From NCBI RefSeq assembly GCF_902499555.1, contig NZ_CABVMM010000003.1, forward strand, positions 248,001-312,000: DNA of 64,000 bases, given 5' to 3'. A program made the position numbers and the translations under genes. Below the pieces are notes generated by a model. The model was not told the origin of the DNA, searched no databases, and worked only from the letters and a program-made list of their open reading frames with translations. Shown one piece after another: positions 1 to 8,502 of this stretch. This stretch comes from Mesonia oceanica (lineage in GTDB: Bacteria; Bacteroidota; Bacteroidia; Flavobacteriales; Flavobacteriaceae). The stretch's first letter is position 1. Each line of letters begins with the position of its first letter.

Positions 1-345
1 TCAGAATTAATAGATAGATTACAAAAAACACATGTTTTTGTATGTCCATCTACTATTGAAAACAGTCCTAATAGTTTAGCTGAAGCTCAAATTTTGGGAT
101 TACCTTGTGTTGCTTCCAATGTGGGAGGTATTCCTACTTATGTGGAAGACAACTATTCTGGTTTATTATATTCTAATAATGACTATGTAGAATTAAGTTG
201 TCAAATTAATGAAATATTTCAAAATGATCAACTAGCTTTAAGAATATCAAATAATGCGAGACAAGCAGCGCAAATACGCCACGATAAAGAGAATAATGCT
301 AAAGATTTATTTATGGCATATAAAAGTATATTAAATGAAAAATAA
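1..345 (+). CDS. Glycosyltransferase, GT-B fold (GT4-like), 3' end only
   Basis: The frame is open from the first base of the window to a TAA at 343-345, so this is the C-terminal 114 residues of a gene that begins upstream. It shows the nucleotide-sugar half of a GT-B glycosyltransferase: the E-x7-E motif (ENSPNSLAE, residues 20-28 of the visible part) followed by a Gly-rich turn (LPCVASNVGG). In this family that glutamate pair contacts the ribose/phosphate of the sugar donor. The enzyme would add one sugar to the lipid-linked repeat unit on the cytoplasmic face. Its last bases overlap the next gene by 11 bp, so it belongs to the same operon. Donor and acceptor cannot be told from this piece. 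Confidence 0.85.
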   Translation, partial: SELIDRLQKTHVFVCPSTIENSPNSLAEAQILGLPCVASNVGGIPTYVEDNYSGLLYSNNDYVELSCQINEIFQNDQLALRISNNARQAAQIRHDKENNAKDLFMAYKSILNEK

Positions 346-1291
346 GACTAGCTTTTTCGTTTGCCCGGGAGCTTCAAAAGCAGGGACGAGTAGTTTGTAT
401 GATATTTTGAAATTTCATCCAGAATTGAATTTAACAAATATTAAAGAAACACGTTTTTTCGTAAATGAAGAACAACTAAAAAAAGGTAAAGAATTCTATT
501 TAAACACATATTTTCATCAAAACGATAAACTTAAAGGAGAAATCTGTCCTCAGTATATGTCTTCTGATCGAATACCGGAAAGGATTTATAATATACTAGG
601 TTCAGACACTAAAATTATTTTAATGCTCCGTAATCCTGTAGATCGTTTAATTTCCCATTTTTTAATGAAAACTCGTACTTTTGAAAATAAATCACTTCAA
701 GAGGTACTAGATCAAACCCTGCATTATTATGAGGATTTTGATAATAATGATCGGGAGTACATTAATAAGCATCTTAAATATACGCTTTACGGAGAAGCTA
801 AGAATGATAAAAATGATGCGCTAGGATATAGGTACAGCCGCTATATATATCCTGGCCTTTATGCGGATATTATAGAAGAATATTTTAAATACTTTTCACG
901 AGAAAATATTAAAATTATTTTGTTCGAAGAATTTATTATTGATATCAACAAAGGTGTGAAGGACATTACTGACTTTCTTAATATTGATGATAAATTTGAT
1001 TATAAACCAGATCAGAGAAGTAACAAAAGAAAGACATATAAAAATTCAATTTCAAAAAAAATTAGAAATTCGACTTTTCTTGTACCTGCGAAATATAAAC
1101 GGAAAATAGCAAATCTAGTAGGAATTAATAAATATGAAAAATTCAAGAAAACATTAGAAACACCATTTGTCGATAGCAAAAAAATTGAAATCAGTGAGGA
1201 AGAAAGGGATAGGATTTATAAGTTCTATCTACCAAATATTATTCGTTTAGAAGAATTATTGAATATGAATTTAACTATATGGAAGAAATGA
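335..1291 (+). CDS. Sulfotransferase family protein (PAPS-dependent)
   Basis: A 318-residue cytoplasmic protein with both PAPS-binding signatures of the sulfotransferase fold. The 5'-phosphosulfate loop is CPGASKAGTSS at residues 10-20, with Lys15 as the expected catalytic or phosphate-binding lysine. The 3'-phosphate motif is RNPVDRLISH at about 99-108. The family moves a sulfuryl group from PAPS to a hydroxyl, here presumably on a glycan because glycosyltransferases and a flippase surround it. The start ATG lies inside the previous gene (11-bp overlap) and its stop overlaps the next gene, so translation is probably coupled. Length is normal for heparan/NodH-like enzymes. The acceptor is unknown. 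Confidence 0.85.
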   Translation: MKNKTSFFVCPGASKAGTSSLYDILKFHPELNLTNIKETRFFVNEEQLKKGKEFYLNTYFHQNDKLKGEICPQYMSSDRIPERIYNILGSDTKIILMLRNPVDRLISHFLMKTRTFENKSLQEVLDQTLHYYEDFDNNDREYINKHLKYTLYGEAKNDKNDALGYRYSRYIYPGLYADIIEEYFKYFSRENIKIILFEEFIIDINKGVKDITDFLNIDDKFDYKPDQRSNKRKTYKNSISKKIRNSTFLVPAKYKRKIANLVGINKYEKFKKTLETPFVDSKKIEISEEERDRIYKFYLPNIIRLEELLNMNLTIWKK

Positions 1292-2249
1292 AGCAAAATA
1301 TTGTTCCTAGTTTTATTTGTCCTGGAGCAGCCAAATCAGGTACTACAACGCTTTTTTCAATACTTGAAACTCATATGGGGATATACTTATATTCTGGAAA
1401 AGAAATTGGATACTTTGGAAAAGGTGACCGATATAGCAAAGGATATAATTGGTATAAGAAAAATTATTTCTCAGAGAACAAGTCTAATAAGGTCTCAGGA
1501 GATATCTCAACAAACTATATGACTTATTCAAAGTTAGCAGCCAAAAGAATTTATGAAACTTTAGGGCCTGAAGTTAAACTAATTTTTATATTGAGAAACC
1601 CTGCTAAAAGAGCGTTTTCTCACTATAAGATGAGGAAATTCAATAATTTAAGTGAAGAAGAAGATTTTAGCTCTTTAGTTTCAAAATTGGTTTTTGATAA
1701 AAAAGCTTTTTCAAAAGCTTATACAGATAAACTTTCAGCTAATTTTGGAGAATTAACAGAAAAAGAGCAGCAGGACTGGAAAATGTTAAACTATTTTTTT
1801 TAGGGAATTATTCTGAAATATTAGGTGATTATTTAGAGTATTTTTCGCTCAATAACATGTTAATTGTCAAGTTTGAAGATTTCATTCAAAATCAACAAGA
1901 CGTAATGAAAAAAGTATATGCCTTTATAGGGGTTGAAGAAAAGACTACCTCTAAGCTCAATTATGCAAATCCATCTGGTAAGATAAAATATGTTGTTCTG
2001 CATAAGTTTATGAAAAAAGCTTCCATGATTATTCGAATTTTAAGGGTCAATAAAATGATTTCAAATAGCAAAATTTTAACTCGTTTATTTTATAAGTATA
2101 AAAATTGGAATAGAGAAGTGAATAATGATCAGACTGAGACACTGAGTTTACAAGATGAACAAAGGCTTTATAGATATTATAAAGAAGACATTTTTGAACT
2201 CGAAAAAATAACAGGTCAAAAATTTACAGATTGGTTAAAGTTTAATTAA
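1288..2249 (+). pseudogene. Second sulfotransferase, split by a one-base frameshift at a T8 tract
   Basis: The reading frame from the ATG at 1288 (ATGA overlap with the previous stop; ATG 1279 is the alternative) runs to a TAG at 1801-1803. The N-terminal part has the PAPS loop (CPGAAKSGTTT) and the 3'-phosphate motif (RNPAKRAFSH), and aligns with the upstream sulfotransferase from its first residue. The rest of the family continues in the -1 frame without a gap: LGNYSEILGDYLEYFS just after the break matches the neighbour's YPGLYADIIEEYFKYFS, and the frame stays open to 2249. Joined, the protein would be about 320 residues, the normal length. One missing T in the homopolymer explains the break. 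It may be a real off state, a slippage-decoded gene or a base-calling error. Confidence 0.8.
1794..1801 (+). other. T8 homopolymer at the frameshift point (slippery site)
   Basis: Eight T residues precede AGGG. The zero frame reads TAT TTT TTT TAG and stops. Nine Ts would read TAT TTT TTT TTA GGG and join both halves of the sulfotransferase. The zero-frame phasing T TTT TTT followed at once by a stop codon is also a canonical -1 ribosomal slip sequence, and long T runs favour transcriptional slippage. Confidence 0.7.
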
Positions 2250-3706
2250 TGAGTCTTATTAAACAGGGAGGATTAATTACTAGTTCGCGTATTCTTCAAT
2301 ACTTTTTATCTTTTATTTTTACATTTTTGGTAGCAAAGTTTTATGGTGCCGAAAAGTTGGGAAATTATGTTTTTTTATATTCTTTAGTTTCACTTTTTAC
2401 ACCATTAGTAACTTTAGGAGGAAAACAGGGCTTAATGTATTATCTACCAATTTGGGGTAGTAAGAATGAATTGAAGTCAAGAATGTCCAACTTAATTACA
2501 ACATCCTTATTAGGTACTGTTGTCTTGGGATTTCTTATTTGGCTCATATTTGTTTTATTTGATAATAAAATTCTACTGTTTTTCGAAAATAACCTTAACA
2601 ATCTGCCTGTTTTTTGGTGGTTCAGTAGTATTATAATCTTTGAAGGTCTTAACCAACTATTTTCATCAATTTTTAGAGGATTAAAAGATTTTGGGTACTT
2701 TTCAATAGGGCTTTTTATCACGACTCTCTTTAGGATAATATTAGTACTAACACTATATTTTTTTTCCTTTAATTCTAATGTCATTATCATCGCTTATTTT
2801 GGAGGGGCTATACTCACTACATTGTTTTATGTAGTGGTTGCATTTAAAATTAAAGCCTTTACAGGTGCAAATCTTAAAACATTTAAATACTATTTTTTAA
2901 TGGTTAGAAGCTTTTACCCCGTAGTTCTGACAGGATTTATTTTGGTTTTTCAAGACAAATTTGCCCCTTTATTCATAAAATACTTTTTAAATTCAACAGA
3001 TTTGGGTGTTTATTCTGTTGCTATAAAAATCGCTTCTTTTTCTTCATTTTTCTTAATTAGTCTGAATATGCTGATTTCACCTTTAATATCAGAATTATTT
3101 GGAAAAAATAAATTGAATGAAATAGAAAACATCTATCGATTATCCACAAGGTTTTTAGCTTTAGGGAATTATGTATTTATTTTAGTAGTTATTACTTTTG
3201 GGCAAATGATATTAACTTTTTTTGGGAAAGAATTTAAAATAGTATATGGTATTTTACTAATTATGTGTTTAGGACAACTTGTTAATGCAATTACAGGCTC
3301 AAGTTCTCAAATAATAACGATGATGGGAAGACCAAAGGCTTTAACAGCTTTTAGCGTAATTGCATTACTCTTTAGTATTGCGACTATGTTTTTTCTTACA
3401 CCTTATTTTGGTCTTTATGGAGTTGCTGTCGGGACGGCTTTGTCATTAATGGTATATAACTTTTTAAGTGCATGGTATATATCAAAGAAATTTAATATAA
3501 GAGCTTTTTCAAATAAGACTTTTGTATATTTTTCAACTCAATTTGCCATATTAGCTATTTTATTTCTATACAAAGAATATACAGGAGAAGCTAGTATAGT
3601 GATGAAGTCTTCTCTTTTGATAATTGGTCTAGTAAGTTTGGTGTTGCTCCATTTTAAAGTGTTTTGGAGAGAGGATTTGAAGTTTATAGAACGAATCAAA
3701 AAGTAA
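2249..3706 (+). CDS. Wzx-type oligosaccharide flippase (MOP/PST family)
   Basis: A 485-residue integral membrane protein with about 12-14 hydrophobic segments spread over its whole length and short charged loops, the pattern of the MATE/MOP superfamily. Its N-terminus (LIKQGGLITSSRILQYFLSFIF) and the repeated GxYG/G-N-Y turns are typical of polysaccharide export flippases. It would move undecaprenyl-linked repeat units from the inner to the outer leaflet of the cytoplasmic membrane. The start shares one base with the stop of the split sulfotransferase (TAATG), so it is in the same transcript. The sequence is very AT-rich, like its neighbours. Confidence 0.85.
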   Translation: MSLIKQGGLITSSRILQYFLSFIFTFLVAKFYGAEKLGNYVFLYSLVSLFTPLVTLGGKQGLMYYLPIWGSKNELKSRMSNLITTSLLGTVVLGFLIWLIFVLFDNKILLFFENNLNNLPVFWWFSSIIIFEGLNQLFSSIFRGLKDFGYFSIGLFITTLFRIILVLTLYFFSFNSNVIIIAYFGGAILTTLFYVVVAFKIKAFTGANLKTFKYYFLMVRSFYPVVLTGFILVFQDKFAPLFIKYFLNSTDLGVYSVAIKIASFSSFFLISLNMLISPLISELFGKNKLNEIENIYRLSTRFLALGNYVFILVVITFGQMILTFFGKEFKIVYGILLIMCLGQLVNAITGSSSQIITMMGRPKALTAFSVIALLFSIATMFFLTPYFGLYGVAVGTALSLMVYNFLSAWYISKKFNIRAFSNKTFVYFSTQFAILAILFLYKEYTGEASIVMKSSLLIIGLVSLVLLHFKVFWREDLKFIERIKK

Positions 3707-3711
3707 GAAAT

Positions 3712-4692
3712 ATGAAACTAGTATATATTATAGCTCAGGGGCATACAGGATCCACATTGATGGATTGTATTTTAGGTACACATCCCGAATTCATATCAAA
3801 TGGAGAGCTAATGTATTTGAATTGGCAATTAGAGAGAACAAAAGATCAAAAGAAAACAAAAGTAGAAACACAAACACTTTGTACTTGTAAAAAAGATTTC
3901 AGGAGTTGTGATTATTGGTCAAAGGTTTTTGATGAAGTAAAAGATAAATCAAATAAAAATATAGCTGAAGAACCAACTTCCTTTGATACTGCTTATTTTG
4001 GTGAATTTTCCTTTAAAGAAAGAGGGGGATTTAAAATAAGTAAAGAAAATAAGAATAATGAAAAGAAAGTTTATAAAGGTTTAATGCGTGGTAAGTCCCT
4101 AGAAGATATGTTGAAAATTGAGCCTAAAATTATAGATTGGCTTAAAAATAACTGGTTGTTGTATGAATCTATGTCTAAAGTTGCTGATAAATCTGTTGTC
4201 ATTGACTCCTCTAAAAGTTTTCTAAGGATGTTACTGTTACAAAAATACAGACCGAAAGATGTTATGGTCATATTTATTAATAGAAATTCACGTGGATTAA
4301 CCTCCTCGATGAAGCGTCGTTTAAAAAAAATGGGGCGCTCAGAGATATTAGCTTTGCCTTATGTGATTTTTACTAAACTGAAATATAGATTTAAAATTAG
4401 GGCTATCAAAAAGAATATTAAAGATCTTACTTACCTAGAGGTAGATTACGATTATTTTGTAAGTAAACCATCTGATTTTTTAGGAAAAGTTGTACAAAAA
4501 CTAGAGTTGAAGAATGAATACAAAAAACAAGTTAATGAAAGTTTTTATATAGATCCTTCTCAGCAGCATTTAGTAGCTGGAAATCCAATGAGATACAAAG
4601 GACGTCAAAAAGTGAAATATGATAATAGATGGAAAAAGTCTTTAAATAAGATTGAACTACTTGCACTTAATCTTTTTTTTGGTGAAAAGTAG
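3712..4692 (+). CDS. Sulfotransferase family protein (third in the locus)
   Basis: A 326-residue protein starting at ATG 3712; an earlier in-frame ATG (3664) would overlap the flippase by 43 bp and place 16 odd residues before the conserved start. The PAPS loop is QGHTGSTLMD at residues 9-18 and the 3'-phosphate motif is about NRNSRGLTSS near residue 190. It differs clearly from the two upstream copies: the middle has four cysteines (CTC...CDYW) and a long Lys-rich insert before the 3'-phosphate motif. It is likely a carbohydrate sulfotransferase of the same surface glycan. It is separated from the flippase stop by 5 bp and is followed by a 31-bp gap before the next cassette. Confidence 0.8.
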   Translation: MKLVYIIAQGHTGSTLMDCILGTHPEFISNGELMYLNWQLERTKDQKKTKVETQTLCTCKKDFRSCDYWSKVFDEVKDKSNKNIAEEPTSFDTAYFGEFSFKERGGFKISKENKNNEKKVYKGLMRGKSLEDMLKIEPKIIDWLKNNWLLYESMSKVADKSVVIDSSKSFLRMLLLQKYRPKDVMVIFINRNSRGLTSSMKRRLKKMGRSEILALPYVIFTKLKYRFKIRAIKKNIKDLTYLEVDYDYFVSKPSDFLGKVVQKLELKNEYKKQVNESFYIDPSQQHLVAGNPMRYKGRQKVKYDNRWKKSLNKIELLALNLFFGEK

Positions 4693-4723
4693 TCTAGTTA
4701 AATAAGAATAATTATTAAAAATA

Positions 4724-5731
4724 ATGAAAATCAATAATAAAACTCTCCTCATCACAGGTGGTACAGGCTCTTTTGGAAACGCAGTTTTAAAACGTTTCTT
4801 AAAGACAGATCACTTTTCAGAAATCCGTATTTTTTCGCGGGATGAAAAAAAACAAGACGATATGCGTAAAGCTTTAAGCAACGATAAGCTTCGGTTTTAT
4901 ATTGGAGATGTGCGCAATTATGATAGTATAGAGCGGGCGATGCGTGGAGTTGATTATGTTTTTCATGCGGCAGCTTTAAAGCAAGTGCCTTCATGTGAGT
5001 TTTTTCCTTTGGAAGCCACACGAACCAATGTGCTGGGGACACAAAATGTCATTGATGCCGCTGCATTTAATAAGGTGAAAAAAGTAATTTGTTTAAGCAC
5101 CGATAAAGCTGCATACCCAATCAATGCAATGGGGATCTCCAAAGCCTTGATGGAAAAAGTAGCAGTGGCTGCTTCAAGAAATTTAAAAGAAACTACAGTT
5201 TGCTTAACCCGCTACGGAAATGTGATGGCTTCACGCGGTTCGGTGATACCATTGTTTCTTCAGCAAATTCAAGAAGGAAAAGAAATTACGATTACCGACC
5301 CTAAGATGACCCGTTTTCTAATGTCTTTAGATGATGCAGTAGAATTGGTACTCTTTGCTTTTGAACATGGAAATCCGGGTGATTTATTTGTAAATAAAGC
5401 ACCGGCAGGTACGATTGGTGATTTGGCACAAGCCTTAAAGGAATTATGCAGAGCCGATAACGCCACGAAAATAATAGGCACTCGTCATGGTGAAAAGCTT
5501 TACGAAACCCTTTGTACCCGTGAAGAAATGATTAAAGCAGAAGACATGGGCGATTTTTACAGAATACCGGCTGACAATCGAGATTTAAATTATGACCAGT
5601 ATTTTTCGGAAGGAGAAGAAGCGATTTCTGCTATTGAAGATTATAATTCACATAATACTGAACAGCAAGATGTAGAGGGAATGAAAAAGCTCCTTAAAAG
5701 TTTACCTATTGTTCAAGAAATCATGAAATAA
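4724..5731 (+). CDS. wbjB: UDP-N-acetylglucosamine 4,6-dehydratase/5-epimerase, WbjB/FnlA/CapE type
   Basis: A 335-residue extended SDR enzyme. The NAD(P) motif TGGTGSFG is at residues 11-18. The usual catalytic Tyr of YxxxK is a Met (M136-x3-K140, MGISK), which, as I recall, marks the inverting WbjB/CapE branch rather than ordinary epimerases. It would convert UDP-GlcNAc to a 4-keto-6-deoxy-talose/arabino intermediate, the first step to UDP-N-acetyl-L-fucosamine. It leads the wbjB-wbjC-cupin-wbjD cassette; only this order and the presence of both partners let me separate it from FlaA1/PseB-type dehydratases. Base composition is less AT-rich than in the sulfotransferase block before it. Confidence 0.85.
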   Translation: MKINNKTLLITGGTGSFGNAVLKRFLKTDHFSEIRIFSRDEKKQDDMRKALSNDKLRFYIGDVRNYDSIERAMRGVDYVFHAAALKQVPSCEFFPLEATRTNVLGTQNVIDAAAFNKVKKVICLSTDKAAYPINAMGISKALMEKVAVAASRNLKETTVCLTRYGNVMASRGSVIPLFLQQIQEGKEITITDPKMTRFLMSLDDAVELVLFAFEHGNPGDLFVNKAPAGTIGDLAQALKELCRADNATKIIGTRHGEKLYETLCTREEMIKAEDMGDFYRIPADNRDLNYDQYFSEGEEAISAIEDYNSHNTEQQDVEGMKKLLKSLPIVQEIMK

Positions 5732-5769
5732 ATAGGTAACGTATTAAAAAATTAAATCGCAATTCTATT

Positions 5770-6915
5770 ATGAAAATACTCATCACAGGTTCAAATGGTT
5801 TTATTGGAAAAAACCTCTCAGCAGAACTTTATAACATAAAAGAAGGAAAAGTAAAGTATAAAGACTTACCGTCGGCAATAAGTATTTTGAAGTTTGATAG
5901 AAATACCGATCCTGAACTATTAGATGTTTACTGCAAAGAAGCAGACTTTGTGTTTCATTTAGCCGGGGTTAACAGACCCAAGGAGCAAAGTGAATTTATG
6001 GAAGGGAATTATGGGTTCACGAGTAAACTACTTTCACTACTAAAAAAATATCATAACACGTGCCCGATAATGATTTCTTCCTCCATTCAAGCTGAGCTTG
6101 AAAACCCGTATGGTAAATCAAAAAAAGCAGGGGAAGAATTGCTCATCAATTACAGTAAAGAAACCGGGGCTAAGGTATTGATCTATCGGTTTCCCAATGT
6201 ATTTGGTAAATGGTGTAAACCCAACTATAACAGTGCAGTGGCTACTTTTTGTCACAACATCGCCCATGGGTTTCCTATTCAAGTGAATGACCCTAATGTG
6301 GTCATGAGCCTCGTGTACATTGATGATGTGGTAAAGGAACTTATCAGTGCGCTGATTGGCGAGGAAAATCAGCATGGCGATTACAGCAAAGTAGCGGTTG
6401 CGCACACTATTAAATTAGGGAAAATCGTGGCATTAATTGAATCATTCAAAGAAAGTCGTTCAACCTTGCAGGTTCCCAATTTATCAGAAGCATTTACAAA
6501 AAAACTATATTCAACTTATCTAAGTTATTTACCGGAAGATCAATTTTCATATCCCTTAAAAATGAATGTAGATGATAGAGGTTCGTTTACAGAATTTTTA
6601 AAATCGCCCGACCGTGGACAAATATCTGTAAATATTTCAAAACCGGGCATCACTAAAGGGAATCATTGGCACCATACGAAAAATGAAAAATTTTTAGTGG
6701 TATCGGGAAAAGGAGCTATTCGTTTTAGACGTGTAGATGAACCTTCAGAAGTCATTGAATATATAGTTTCGGGAGATAAATTGGAAGTCCTTGATATTCC
6801 CGTTGGCTATACGCATAACATCGAAAATCTGGGAGATACTGACATGGTAACCGTGATGTGGGTCAATGAAATTTTCGATATGAAACGACCGGATACTTAT
6901 TTTGAAGAGGTATAG
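5770..6915 (+). CDS. wbjC: UDP-2-acetamido-2,6-dideoxy-hexulose reductase/epimerase, WbjC/FnlB/CapF type
   Basis: A 381-residue two-domain protein. Residues 1 to about 270 form an SDR domain (TGSNGFIG at 6-13, YGKSK with Tyr114 and Lys118). Residues from about 275 form a cupin (KPGITKGNHWHHTKNEKF carries metal-binding His residues). This SDR-cupin fusion is diagnostic of CapF/WbjC: the cupin epimerises C3 and the SDR half reduces the 4-keto group to give UDP-N-acetyl-L-talosamine. It follows wbjB after 38 bp. Full length, with key residues present. Confidence 0.9.
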   Translation: MKILITGSNGFIGKNLSAELYNIKEGKVKYKDLPSAISILKFDRNTDPELLDVYCKEADFVFHLAGVNRPKEQSEFMEGNYGFTSKLLSLLKKYHNTCPIMISSSIQAELENPYGKSKKAGEELLINYSKETGAKVLIYRFPNVFGKWCKPNYNSAVATFCHNIAHGFPIQVNDPNVVMSLVYIDDVVKELISALIGEENQHGDYSKVAVAHTIKLGKIVALIESFKESRSTLQVPNLSEAFTKKLYSTYLSYLPEDQFSYPLKMNVDDRGSFTEFLKSPDRGQISVNISKPGITKGNHWHHTKNEKFLVVSGKGAIRFRRVDEPSEVIEYIVSGDKLEVLDIPVGYTHNIENLGDTDMVTVMWVNEIFDMKRPDTYFEEV

Positions 6916-6932
6916 CTAAAGCAAAGATACAC

Positions 6933-7349
6933 ATGCAACCAAAACTAATCAACGGAGGAAAACATAAAGACGAGCGAGGTGAAATTCAATTTAATAACGA
7001 TTTCGATACAACCCAAGTCAAACGCATATACACCATTGAAAATGTAGATACATCTTTTGTAAGAGCCTGGCAAGGTCATAGCATTGAAACAAGATGGTTT
7101 TCTGCCTTGGAAGGACGATTTCAAATAAAGCTGATTCTAATTGACAATTGGGAAGAGCCCAATCCCAATTCAAAAGTGCTTAGCTTTGAGTTAACTGATG
7201 AGGGACTCCATATATTGTATGTGCCTCCAGGGTATATAAGCAGTATTCAGGCTTTGGATGAAGGAGCCAAACTTTTAGCTATGTCAGATTATCAATTGGG
7301 AGAAGTGAATGACGAATATAGATTCGACAAAGATTATTTTACAAGTTAA
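6933..7349 (+). CDS. Small cupin protein, WxcM/RmlC-like sugar-nucleotide isomerase family
   Basis: A 138-residue single cupin domain (DERGEIQFNND, RAWQGHSIETRWFSALEGRF, LYVPPGYISSIQAL), resembling the WxcM C-terminal / dTDP-sugar 3,4-ketoisomerase and RmlC-like groups. It lies between wbjC and wbjD with 17- and 13-bp gaps, so it is co-transcribed with the FucNAc pathway. The classical three-enzyme pathway does not need it, because WbjC already has its own cupin. It could isomerise a keto-sugar, assist WbjC, or act on a second nucleotide sugar. The HxH of true ketoisomerases is reduced to a lone His in QGHSIE, so activity is uncertain. Confidence 0.65.
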   Translation: MQPKLINGGKHKDERGEIQFNNDFDTTQVKRIYTIENVDTSFVRAWQGHSIETRWFSALEGRFQIKLILIDNWEEPNPNSKVLSFELTDEGLHILYVPPGYISSIQALDEGAKLLAMSDYQLGEVNDEYRFDKDYFTS

Positions 7350-7362
7350 TAACTAACAACTC

Positions 7363-8499
7363 ATGAAAAAATTAAAAGTAATGACGGTGGTGGGAACACG
7401 GCCTGAAATTATACGCTTATCCCGAGTATTGGCAGCTTTGGATCGATCTGAAGCGATAGAACATATCTTAGTCCATACCGGGCAAAACTATGATTATGAA
7501 TTAAACGAAGTCTTTTTTGAGGATTTAGGGATAAGAAAACCCGATTATTTCTTGGAAGCCGCGGGTAAAACTGCAACAGAAACGGTGGGAAATATCTTGA
7601 TAAAAGTAGACCCTTTACTGGAAGAAGTGAAGCCGGAAGCTTTTTTGGTGCTAGGGGATACTAACTCTTGCCTATGTGCGATACCTGCTAAAAAAAGACA
7701 TATCCCAATCTTTCATATGGAAGCTGGGAATCGCTGTTTTGACCAACGCGTACCCGAAGAGACCAATAGGAAAATTGTAGATCATGTAAGTGATATTAAC
7801 TTAACATATAGCAGCATTGCAAGAGAATATTTGTTACGAGAAGGCTTACCGGCCGATCGTATTATAAAGACCGGTTCTCCCATGTATGAAGTTTTACAAC
7901 ATTACTTACCAGAGATTAAACAATCGACTGTTCTTGAAAAGTTAGCCTTGCAACAACGAGAATATTTTGTGGTATCGGCACATCGGGAAGAAAATATCAA
8001 TTCCGATAAAAACTTTAACGGGTTAATTGAAAGTTTAAATGCAATTGCAGAAAAATATCAATACCCAATCATTGTGTCTACGCACCCTAGAACAAGAAAT
8101 ATGATTGAACAAAAAAAGGTGAAGGTACATTCATTAGTAAAGTTTTTAAAACCTTTAGGTTTTCATGATTATAATGCTCTACAAATAAATGCCTTTGCTG
8201 TATTATCAGATAGTGGTACCATTTCTGAAGAATCTTCCATACTCAACTTCAGAGCCTTAAATATCAGGGAAGCGCATGAACGTCCCGAGGCAATGGAAGA
8301 AGCTTCCGTAATGATGGTAGGCTTGCAACCGGATCGTGTTTTACAAGCATTAGTACAAGTACAGGGTCAAGAAGTTAAGGCAGAAAGAAACTTTAGAGAA
8401 GTATCGGATTACAGCATGCCGAATGTTTCAGAAAAAGTTGTCCGCATTATATTGGGATATACTGATTATATCAATAGAGTAGTTTGGAGTAAATATTAG
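7363..8499 (+). CDS. wbjD: UDP-N-acetyl-L-talosamine 2-epimerase, WbjD/FnlC/CapG type (WecB family)
   Basis: A 378-residue non-hydrolysing UDP-HexNAc 2-epimerase. Family landmarks: VGTRPEIIRLS at the N-terminus, LGDTNS, HMEAGNRCFDQRVPEETNR with the catalytic acidic residues, and SAHREENI with the conserved His. In the context of wbjB and wbjC it should epimerise C2 of UDP-L-TalNAc to yield UDP-N-acetyl-L-fucosamine. Without those neighbours it would be called WecB (UDP-ManNAc formation). It sits 13 bp after the small cupin and 3 bp before the next glycosyltransferase. Confidence 0.85.
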   Translation: MKKLKVMTVVGTRPEIIRLSRVLAALDRSEAIEHILVHTGQNYDYELNEVFFEDLGIRKPDYFLEAAGKTATETVGNILIKVDPLLEEVKPEAFLVLGDTNSCLCAIPAKKRHIPIFHMEAGNRCFDQRVPEETNRKIVDHVSDINLTYSSIAREYLLREGLPADRIIKTGSPMYEVLQHYLPEIKQSTVLEKLALQQREYFVVSAHREENINSDKNFNGLIESLNAIAEKYQYPIIVSTHPRTRNMIEQKKVKVHSLVKFLKPLGFHDYNALQINAFAVLSDSGTISEESSILNFRALNIREAHERPEAMEEASVMMVGLQPDRVLQALVQVQGQEVKAERNFREVSDYSMPNVSEKVVRIILGYTDYINRVVWSKY

Positions 8500-8502
8500 G
8501 GG

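Noticed and set aside
1794..1803. Programmed -1 ribosomal frameshifting as the established reading of the split sulfotransferase.
   Set aside because: The slip sequence is right, but I see no clear downstream pseudoknot, and a one-base homopolymer change explains it more simply. It is kept only as an alternative.
7363..8499. Naming this gene wecB (UDP-GlcNAc 2-epimerase for ManNAc).
   Set aside because: The adjacent wbjB and wbjC make the WbjD/FnlC role in FucNAc synthesis more likely, and no UDP-ManNAc dehydrogenase is present.
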